A DNA stretch of 38,079 bases from NCBI GenBank assembly GCA_035551355.1, contig DASZNF010000080.1, forward strand, positions 1-38,079. The letters run 5' to 3'. The stretch comes from DATATV01 sp035551355 (GTDB lineage: Bacteria > Actinomycetota > Actinomycetes > Mycobacteriales > Pseudonocardiaceae). Positions 31,877 to 38,079 of this stretch are shown piece after piece (the first letter of the stretch is position 1; each line of letters starts with the position of its first letter). The notes below the pieces were generated by a model. That model was not told the DNA's origin. It saw nothing but the letters and a program-made list of their open reading frames with translations, and ran no database searches. The position numbers and the translations under genes were made by a program.

Positions 31877-33196
31877 TCAGCGGTTCACTGGTCCGGCGAA
31901 GCGCTCGCGCAGCGGACGGTCGTGCGGAGTCGGGCGGTAGATGCCCCGGTCGATGAGCCGGGGCACGACCTCGTCGATGAACTCCCGGATCGAGGTGAAG
32001 CCGACCGGGAACATGATGTTGAACCCGCCCACGTTGCCGTCCTCGAACCACAGCGCGAAGTCGTCCACGATCTCGTCGTAGGAGCCGATGAACTTGCGGT
32101 GCGTCGTGCCGCCGTGGCCGATGGCGTGCGCGGTGACCTCCTTCACCGTCACACCAGGGCGTTCGTGGATCCAGTTGTACAGGCCGACGTAGTTGCCGAA
32201 GGTGCTGGTGATGGTCTTCTCGACGTCCTTGGGCGCGGGCAGCACGTCGACCGGGAACGGGTCGTCGAGACTGTCGAACTCCAGCACGATGCCGAACTGG
32301 CCGAGCGCGAAGGGCGCCAGCATGTCCCAGTCGACGTAGTCGTCCAGAGCCCGCAGCTTCTCCTCGGCCTCCGCCTTGGTGCGGCCGAGGAACGGGATGA
32401 GGCCGGGCACCGCCGGAACGCTGCCCTGGGCCCGTCCGCGTTGCACCAGCGCCTTGTCCAGATCGGCTCGGTAGGCGGCCGCGCCCTCGCGTGTGGTGGC
32501 GTTGGTGAACACCATGTCGGCGTGCTTTGCCGCCACCGCGATCCCGGGACCGGAGCCACCGGCCTGGGCGATCAGCGGCCGGCCCTGACGGCTGGGCGCG
32601 ACGTTCAACGGGCCGGAGACCTGGAACAGCTCGCCGCTGTGCCAGATCGGTTCGGCGTAGAACCGGGTCCTGCCATCGGGATCGGTGCGCAGCTCGCGCT
32701 TCTCCCACAGTCCGACGACCACGTCGAGGAATTCGTCCGCCCGCCGGTAACGGGTTTCGCGATCCGGGTGGGCGGCGATGCTGTAGTTCATGACGAAGTG
32801 GTCGCCCGCGGTGGTGACGGCGTTGAATCCGGCGCGGCCGTCCGAGGCCTGGTCGAGCGAGCCGAGCAGCCGGCCGATGGTGTAGGGGTCGTAGAAGCTG
32901 GTCGAGGCGGTGGCGATCAGGCCGACGTGCTTGGTCACCCCGGCCATGGCGGTCGCCGCCACGATCGGCTCGCACGGCCCGCCGTCGGGTGCCGGGACCC
33001 CGGCCGAACCGGGGACGTCGCCGAGGAAGACGGCGGTGAACAGCCCCTCGTCGGCCAGCCTTCCGTACTCCAGCAGGCGGGCGAACGGGTCCAGCTGCGG
33101 GCGGTCGCTGTGCGCCCGCTCGTAGGCGAACGCGCCCTGGTGGAGGTTGATGTCGTTGCCCACCAGGTTCAGGTGCAGATAGCGTCGGTCCGACAT
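31877..33196 (-). CDS. Luciferase-like FMN-dependent monooxygenase (NtaA/SnaA/DszA group)
   Basis: A 439-residue class C flavoprotein monooxygenase. Features of the NtaA/SnaA/DszA subgroup are LHLNLVGNDINLHQGAF at the start, DEGLFTAVFLGD, ASTSFYDPYTIGRLLGSLDQAS, RAGFNAVTT and PLIAQAGGSGPGIAVAAKHAD. These enzymes use reduced FMN from a separate reductase, and no reductase gene is in this window. ATG 33196 follows GAAGGAAGG. A hairpin with a T-rich tail lies between this gene and the ligase gene upstream, so its level may be set separately. Confidence 0.9.
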   Translation of the reverse strand: MSDRRYLHLNLVGNDINLHQGAFAYERAHSDRPQLDPFARLLEYGRLADEGLFTAVFLGDVPGSAGVPAPDGGPCEPIVAATAMAGVTKHVGLIATASTSFYDPYTIGRLLGSLDQASDGRAGFNAVTTAGDHFVMNYSIAAHPDRETRYRRADEFLDVVVGLWEKRELRTDPDGRTRFYAEPIWHSGELFQVSGPLNVAPSRQGRPLIAQAGGSGPGIAVAAKHADMVFTNATTREGAAAYRADLDKALVQRGRAQGSVPAVPGLIPFLGRTKAEAEEKLRALDDYVDWDMLAPFALGQFGIVLEFDSLDDPFPVDVLPAPKDVEKTITSTFGNYVGLYNWIHERPGVTVKEVTAHAIGHGGTTHRKFIGSYDEIVDDFALWFEDGNVGGFNIMFPVGFTSIREFIDEVVPRLIDRGIYRPTPHDRPLRERFAGPVNR

Positions 33197-33241
33197 CGTC
33201 CACACACCTTCCTTCGTTTCGAATCAACAGGTTGAGAAAAT

Positions 33242-33271
33242 CCGCTTCCTGTATGTGGAAAGGGGAAGCGG
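33242..33271 (-). terminator. Hairpin with T-tract inside the catabolic cluster
   Basis: CCGCTTCC at 33242-33249 pairs perfectly with GGAAGCGG at 33264-33271. Read on the minus strand, the stem begins immediately after the ligase stop and is followed by ATTTTCTC. This is close to a classical intrinsic terminator, unusual for this GC-rich DNA, and would cut or dampen transcription before the two monooxygenase genes. Confidence 0.65.
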
Positions 33272-34756
33272 TCAGCCGCCGAGGGCGGCCACGATGTCGC
33301 GCCGGCGGATCTTGCCGGTGTCGGTGCGAGGGAGCTCGTCCCACACAGCGATCCGATCGGGAGTCTTCGCGCCGCGCAGCGCGGTCCGCACGGCGGCGCG
33401 GAGCAGCTCCGGATCCAGTTCAGCGCCCCGTTCCGGGGTGACCACCGCCTCGATACGCTGGCCCCACTCCTCGTCCGGCACGCCCACCACCACCGTGTCG
33501 GCGACGCCGTCCTGTCGCAGCAGCACGTCCTCGATCTCGGCCGGTGCGATGTTCTCGGCTCCGCGAATGATCGTGTCGTCCTCGCGGCCCTCGACGAACA
33601 GAAAACCCGCCGTATCAAGGTGTCCGAGGTCTCGGGTGTCGAACCAGCCGTCCGTGCGACCCGATTCTTGCCCGGCGTAGGCACCGGACACCTGCGCACC
33701 GCGGATCCAGATCCGCCCGGACGACCCGGCGGGCCGTGCGGTTCCGGAAGCATCGCGGATCTCGACCTCCACGCCCGGAATGGGCCGGCCCACCGAGTGC
33801 AGCCGCGCGCGCTCCTCGGGATCGGCTGCGGCGTAGGCCTTCTGGTGGTCTTCCGGGCCGAGCACGGCGACCGTGGAGCTGGTTTCGGTCAGCCCGTAGG
33901 CGTTCACGAAACCCACGTGCGGCCATTCGCGCAACGCCCGTTCGATCACCCGGGGCGGCATGGGGGCACCCCCGTAGGCCAGTGTGCGCAGGCTGGGCAC
34001 CGAGCGGTCCCCGTCGTCGTCCATGATCCGGGCCAGGATGGTCGGCACCACCATCACGTTGGTGACCCGCTCCCGCCGGACCAGCTCCAGCCATCGGGCC
34101 GGGGAGAAAGCGCCGAGGATGACCAGCCGGCGTCCGGCGTAGAGATTGGTGAGCACCGCCGACACCGCCGCGATGTGATACGGCGGCACGCACAGCAGGG
34201 ACGCCTCGCTTGGCTGTGCACCGGCGAACTCGACCGTGCCGATGACGTAGGAGACCAGATTCTCGTGGCGCAGCAACACACCTTTGGGGGCGGAGGTGGT
34301 ACCACTGGTGTAGATGATCACGGCGGTCGACTCGGGTTCGGGTTCGATCGCCGGAGGTTCGGCTGGGCTCGCGGAGTTCAGCGTGTCGAGCCACTCCTGT
34401 GGGGAGTCAACCGCGACCGCCTCGGGTCCGGCCGGCGCGGAATGCTGCCTATCCGTGAGCACGTAGGCGCCGGGGTGCTGGGCCAGCAGTGCGGTCAGCT
34501 GGGCCTCGCCGAGGCGGTAGTTGAGCGGCACGAACGGCACCCCGGCCAGCGCCGCGGCGAACAGCGCGACCGGGAACGCGGGCCCGTTCTCGGCCAGGTG
34601 GACCAGCGCGGATGCCTTGGCCCGCAACAGGAGCGCCGCGCCGCGGCGCGCGGCCGCGCGGAATTCGTCGACGGACAGTCCCTCGGTCTCGGTCGCCAGG
34701 GCGATGTGGTCGCCGTCGGCCTCGGCGGCCATGTCCAGCAGGGTGGTGAGGTTCAT
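33272..34756 (-). CDS. AMP-forming acyl-CoA ligase
   Basis: A 494-residue member of the ANL adenylating superfamily, activating a carboxylic acid to its CoA thioester. The P-loop YTSGTTSAPKG is at 149-159; AYGLTETSS follows; DLGHLDTAGFLFVEGREDD is the hinge region; and the C-terminal PRTDTGKIRRRD has the catalytic Lys482. The length is slightly short but complete. It starts 4 bp after the small protein's stop. In context it probably activates the acid released after oxygenation and hydrolysis, or the acid the CoA-transferase also handles. Confidence 0.92.
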   Translation of the reverse strand: MNLTTLLDMAAEADGDHIALATETEGLSVDEFRAAARRGAALLLRAKASALVHLAENGPAFPVALFAAALAGVPFVPLNYRLGEAQLTALLAQHPGAYVLTDRQHSAPAGPEAVAVDSPQEWLDTLNSASPAEPPAIEPEPESTAVIIYTSGTTSAPKGVLLRHENLVSYVIGTVEFAGAQPSEASLLCVPPYHIAAVSAVLTNLYAGRRLVILGAFSPARWLELVRRERVTNVMVVPTILARIMDDDGDRSVPSLRTLAYGGAPMPPRVIERALREWPHVGFVNAYGLTETSSTVAVLGPEDHQKAYAAADPEERARLHSVGRPIPGVEVEIRDASGTARPAGSSGRIWIRGAQVSGAYAGQESGRTDGWFDTRDLGHLDTAGFLFVEGREDDTIIRGAENIAPAEIEDVLLRQDGVADTVVVGVPDEEWGQRIEAVVTPERGAELDPELLRAAVRTALRGAKTPDRIAVWDELPRTDTGKIRRRDIVAALGG

Positions 34757-34760
34757 GGCG

Positions 34761-35072
34761 TCAGTCCGAGGCCGGCAGTGGTTTGGCCGCCTTGACCGCC
34801 AGCGGGGTGCCGTCCAGCGCGAGCGAACCCCGGCCCGGCTTGGTGCACAGCAACTCGACCGAGCCCGCCGCGTCGGTGTACCGCTTGCCGAGCAGGGTTC
34901 CGGCCGCGTGTTCGGGGTCGAGTTCGGCTCGCGCGGTGCCGTCGTGGTCGGCCTTGTCCACCATCGTGGCGCCGCCGCAGGTCAGCCGCGCGGCGCCTGC
35001 CGACCAGCGCACGACCACTACCGCGGTGTCGTCCACGGTGCTGCGCAACATCACGCCGACCTTCGGTTCCAT
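34761..35072 (-). CDS. Small conserved-looking protein of unknown function
   Basis: A 103-residue protein with no recognised family. It has a predicted all-beta start (KVGVMLRSTVDDTAVVVVRW), Cys residues in RLTCGGATM and ELLCTKPGRGSLALDG, and ends with KPLPASD. AAGGGACC precedes ATG 35072. It is wedged between the CoA-transferase (43 bp upstream) and the ligase (4 bp downstream) on the same strand, so it is surely co-expressed. It could be a subunit or chaperone of one of them. Confidence 0.72.
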   Translation of the reverse strand: MEPKVGVMLRSTVDDTAVVVVRWSAGAARLTCGGATMVDKADHDGTARAELDPEHAAGTLLGKRYTDAAGSVELLCTKPGRGSLALDGTPLAVKAAKPLPASD

Positions 35073-35115
35073 ACCGCGGTCCCTTCTGCTGATCGTCGGT
35101 GAGCCGGGGGAGTGC

Positions 35116-37512
35116 TCACCAGGCCGGCCGGTCACCGATTACGCCTTCTTCGGTGAGTGCGGCGATGTCCTGGTCGGTCCGGCCGAGGGCGGTGAGCACC
35201 TCGGTGTTGTGCTGGCCGAGCAACGGTGCGGGCGTGCGGTGCGCGGACTCGGAGAAGCGCACCGGCAGGGTGGTGTAGCGGCCGGTTCCGGCGACGGGGT
35301 GTTTGACGGTTTCGAAGAAGCCGCGCGCCGTCAGCTGCGGGATATCGGTCTGGCGGTGCGGTTGCAGTACCTTCCCCACCGGAACCCCCGCTGCCCACAG
35401 GATCTCGACGATCTCGTCCCCGGTGCGCTCCGCGCACCACTGGCTCAGCCACGAGTCGATCTCGTCGTGCCGGGTCCGTCGCCCGGGCGCGCCGGACAGC
35501 GAAGGATCTGTTGCCCAGTCGGGCTTTTCCACCGCTGCACACAACGCGGCCCACTGCTCGTCCGTGGCGACCGCGATAGCGACCCAGGAATCCCGGCCGC
35601 CGTACTCGTCCGGTTCGGCCGTGCGATACAGGTTCTGCGGCGCGGAAACCGGTCCGCGGTTGCCGTCCCGGTTGAGCAGCGCGCCGTAGGCGGAGTGCTC
35701 GATCACCTGCTCGGCGGTGATGTTGACCGCGGCCTCCACCATCGCCGACTCGACCAGCATGCCTTCTCCGGTGCGGCGTCGGTGTTCCAGCGCGAGCAGC
35801 AGGCCGTTGAGGGCGTGCAGGCCGGCGTTCGGGTCGCCTAGGGTGTAGGGCTCGACGGGGTTCTGGTCGGGATGCCCGGTGAGCCAGGTCAGGCCGGACG
35901 CGTCCTCGATGACGTAGGCGAAGGCGGCCGAATCGCGCCACGGCCCGTCCAGGCCGAAACCGGGCATCCGCACCATGATCACGTCCGGCCGGATGGCGCG
36001 AACCGACTCGTAGTCCAGCCCCACCTGATCCAGCACCCGGGGCGTGTAGTTCTCCACCACCACATCGCAACTGGCGATCAGCTCGCGGATCAGCTCCTGG
36101 CCGCGTTCGGTCTGGAAGTTGACCGTCACGCTCTTCTTGTTGGTGTTGAGCGCGGCGAAGATCGGCGACCGTTCCCACCACTGGTCTTCGGTCATCGGCA
36201 CCCCGGCGATCATCCGGGTCCCGTCCGGGCGGACGGTGGACTCCAGGTGGATGACCTCCGCGCCCAGCATGGCCAGCGCGTGTGTGCCGGAGGGGCCGGC
36301 CCAGAACGCCGTCATGTCCAGCACCCGTAAACCGTTGAACGGCAGCGCATCCGCGCTTTCGCTGCTCGGCTCCGGCCGAGAATTCGTCGCGGGACAGGAG
36401 TGTTCGCCGAGGCGCGGCGCCGGTTGCGGTTCGCGGAGGACGTCCGGGCGCAGCCGGTAGGGGAAGTCCGGCTGGCGAAAACCGTCCCGTGGATTCGCCC
36501 GGAATGCCTTGCGCGCAACGAAATGATCCATCTCGGCAATGGTCGAGCCGCTGGCGACCGGCGCGTTGGGAATGCGGAACGAGGTGGCCAGTTCGCGGAT
36601 TTCCTCGACCGTGTGCTCCCGGATCCAGGCGTACAGCTCGGGCGCGACCTTCCCGGCCAGCTCCATGATGGCGATGGGTTTGTCCGGATCGACCCACTCG
36701 GGGTGGCCGACCATCGCGCACAGGTCGAACCACTGCTGCGCGGTGGCGCAGCCGATCGCCACCAACCCGTCCTTCGCGGTCGCGACCCCGGGCACGAACA
36801 GCGAGCGCACCGAGCGGAACGGCCGGCCCAGCAGTTCGTTGAAGGTCACCGGATAGTAGGTGAGACACAGGATGTGCGCCTCGAGCATGGACAGGTCGAG
36901 CAACCGGCCCTGCCCGGTGCGCAGGGTGTCCCACCGGGCGATCAACAGGGCGGCCGCGGCGTAGCCGCCGGAGAGCCAGTCGCCGACCTGGCCGCCGACG
37001 TACACCGGCGCGCGATCGGGATCGCCCCGCCCGATGCCGATCATCCCGCCGGACCAGGCCTGCACGGTGAACTCGGTGGCCGGCTTGTCGCTCCACGGGC
37101 CAGTCAGCCCGAACGGCGTGATGGCTACGACGTTGAGATGCGGATACCCGCGCCGGATCTGCTGTGGCAGCAGGCTCGAATGGCTGGCAACCCGAGATTC
37201 TCCCGACCACACAACGGAATCCGCCCCGGCCAGCAGCGCGTGCACGCGCTCCAGGGCGGCCCCGTCGTCCGGGTCGGCGACCACGCTCTGCTTGGAGCAG
37301 GACAGAAAGCTGAACAACGCCCCGTCGGAACCGTCCGAGATTTCCGCACCGGAAGCCGTCCACCGGCGCAGCGGATCGCCCTCCGGCGGCTCGACCTTGA
37401 TCACCTCGGCTCCGCCGTCGGCCAGGATCTTGGTGCAGTACGCCCCGGCGATGCCCGAGGACAGATCGACCACTGTGTGGCCGGTGAGCGGATGCTGTGG
37501 CGTGCCGGTCAT
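35116..37512 (-). CDS. Tandem-fused CaiB/BaiF CoA-transferase
   Basis: A 798-residue class III CoA-transferase made of two full domains in one chain. Domain 1 (residues about 1-395) has GHTVVDLSSGIAGAYCTKILADGGAEVIKVEPP and GQGRLLDLSMLEAH with the expected catalytic Asp206. Domain 2 (about 410-798) has LRVLDMTAFWAGPSGTHALAMLGAEVIHLES, but its equivalent site reads GEGMLVESAMVEA with Glu in place of Asp. Single-domain members are about 400 residues and work as interlocked dimers. The start overlaps the crotonase stop as ATGA. Confidence 0.92.
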   Translation of the reverse strand: MTGTPQHPLTGHTVVDLSSGIAGAYCTKILADGGAEVIKVEPPEGDPLRRWTASGAEISDGSDGALFSFLSCSKQSVVADPDDGAALERVHALLAGADSVVWSGESRVASHSSLLPQQIRRGYPHLNVVAITPFGLTGPWSDKPATEFTVQAWSGGMIGIGRGDPDRAPVYVGGQVGDWLSGGYAAAALLIARWDTLRTGQGRLLDLSMLEAHILCLTYYPVTFNELLGRPFRSVRSLFVPGVATAKDGLVAIGCATAQQWFDLCAMVGHPEWVDPDKPIAIMELAGKVAPELYAWIREHTVEEIRELATSFRIPNAPVASGSTIAEMDHFVARKAFRANPRDGFRQPDFPYRLRPDVLREPQPAPRLGEHSCPATNSRPEPSSESADALPFNGLRVLDMTAFWAGPSGTHALAMLGAEVIHLESTVRPDGTRMIAGVPMTEDQWWERSPIFAALNTNKKSVTVNFQTERGQELIRELIASCDVVVENYTPRVLDQVGLDYESVRAIRPDVIMVRMPGFGLDGPWRDSAAFAYVIEDASGLTWLTGHPDQNPVEPYTLGDPNAGLHALNGLLLALEHRRRTGEGMLVESAMVEAAVNITAEQVIEHSAYGALLNRDGNRGPVSAPQNLYRTAEPDEYGGRDSWVAIAVATDEQWAALCAAVEKPDWATDPSLSGAPGRRTRHDEIDSWLSQWCAERTGDEIVEILWAAGVPVGKVLQPHRQTDIPQLTARGFFETVKHPVAGTGRYTTLPVRFSESAHRTPAPLLGQHNTEVLTALGRTDQDIAALTEEGVIGDRPAW

Positions 37513-38079
37513 TCCGGCTTCCTGCGGCCGGACCGGCTCAGCCGGAAGTCGGGCGGGAACTGCGAATCGTTGTCCTTCACGGCATTGTTCAGGCCCTTGC
37601 CGAAGGTCTCCTCGTTGAGCACCAGGTCGGCTTCGTCGGGCCGGACGTAGTTGCCGAGGCTCTCGAACAACCCGCTGATGATGCTGCCCAGGTACTCGCC
37701 CTGCTGCTGCTTCATCATGGTGAAGAACAACTTCTGCTGGTACACCGTGTCGGTCGGTCGGGTGCGCGAGCAGGCCAGCGCGTACTTGGCCACCTCGGCC
37801 TCGAGTTCCTCGCGGGGCACGACCTTGTTGAGGAAGTTGCAGTCGTACATCTCGGCGGCGGTGAAGGGCCGTCCGGTGAACACCATCTCCTGGAATTTCC
37901 GGATGCCCATGGTCATCGCCCAGCTCCACATCCGCGGCCCCCAGCCTGCGTAACGGAAGGCGGCGTGGCCGAACAGGGCGTCGTCGGAGGAGATGACCAG
38001 ATCGGCGTCGGCGGCCTGGTAGAAGTGCCAGCCGTAGCAGTAGCCCTTGACCTCCAGGATGCTGATCTTCTTGAAGTCC
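37509..38079 (-). CDS. Enoyl-CoA hydratase/isomerase family protein (5' end outside window)
   Basis: The C-terminal 189 residues of a crotonase-fold protein, open to the window's right edge. ILEVKGYCYGWHFYQAADADLVISSDDALFGHAAFRYAG corresponds to the second oxyanion-hole region, and FTGRPFTAAEMYDCNFLNKVVPREELEAEV is the usual C-terminal region. The common GGG of hydratases is replaced by GWH, and no typical catalytic Glu is seen at the usual place, so it may not be a standard hydratase. It is coupled by ATGA to the CoA-transferase and is the most upstream gene of the cluster seen here. Confidence 0.88.
   Translation of the reverse strand, partial: DFKKISILEVKGYCYGWHFYQAADADLVISSDDALFGHAAFRYAGWGPRMWSWAMTMGIRKFQEMVFTGRPFTAAEMYDCNFLNKVVPREELEAEVAKYALACSRTRPTDTVYQQKLFFTMMKQQQGEYLGSIISGLFESLGNYVRPDEADLVLNEETFGKGLNNAVKDNDSQFPPDFRLSRSGRRKPE

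Noticed and set aside
30027..33344. A single 1105-codon open frame spanning both monooxygenases
   Set aside because: The upstream part is the shadow of the luciferase-like gene in another frame; a clean start with AAAGGAA lies at 31853.
35116..37929. CoA-transferase extended upstream to 937 residues
   Set aside because: The extra N-terminus is an Arg-rich shadow of the crotonase gene; ATG 37512 with ATGA coupling is the natural start.
1..38079. CRISPR arrays, tRNA or rRNA genes, insertion sequences, phage genes, attachment sites
   Set aside because: None were seen on either strand: no regular repeat arrays, transposase or integrase motifs, or tRNA-like cloverleafs.

Overview
The window is 38 kb of very GC-rich DNA with strong G/C third-position codon bias. 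Its gene families are typical of Actinomycetota: TIGR04222 membrane protein, MpaB/DUF2236 oxygenase, many TetR regulators, TPR-type XRE regulator, DUF4328, Tat-exported proteins, luciferase-like flavin monooxygenase. This suggests a filamentous or soil actinomycete near Pseudonocardiales or Mycobacteriales; the genus cannot be fixed from sequence alone. There are no rRNA or tRNA genes, CRISPR arrays, phage genes or insertion sequences.

Layout. (1) 1-15.2 kb is a run of small redox modules, mostly with a local regulator: TetR/SDR/SnoaL-like/NADP-binding protein; TetR/ferritin-like diiron protein; a three-gene cell-envelope operon; acyl-CoA dehydrogenase beside a tandem double-TetR; TetR/MpaB-like oxygenase; TetR/aldo-keto reductase; Old Yellow Enzyme/MerR. 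Many divergent gaps carry a readable dyad operator. (2) 15.2-21.5 kb holds a minus-strand island: zinc-ribbon membrane protein, TIR-domain protein, STAND-like P-loop NTPase, membrane protein with an SPFH-like domain, then a TPR-type XRE regulator. The TIR C-terminus and the NTPase N-terminus carry the same short Gly/Asn/Tyr-rich motif, as in effector/NLR pairs that signal through a shared adaptor or amyloid-like motif. This is the best candidate for an undescribed immune system. (3) 21.5-25.5 kb holds a 1039-residue Tat-exported protein with discoidin-like modules behind two LacI-type palindromes, flanked by decayed coding fragments. (4) 25.5-30 kb holds a DUF4328 protein, a gluconate-type GntR/GntP locus in which the gluconokinase is reduced to a 31-codon remnant, and a methyltransferase/MerR pair. 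(5) 30-38 kb is one minus-strand catabolic cluster: crotonase, double CaiB/BaiF CoA-transferase, small protein, acyl-CoA ligase, luciferase-like monooxygenase, Baeyer-Villiger monooxygenase. It looks built to oxygenate, ring-open and CoA-activate a cyclic or branched substrate.

Functions come from recognisable motifs and family knowledge. No database search was run, so substrates and operator assignments are inference.
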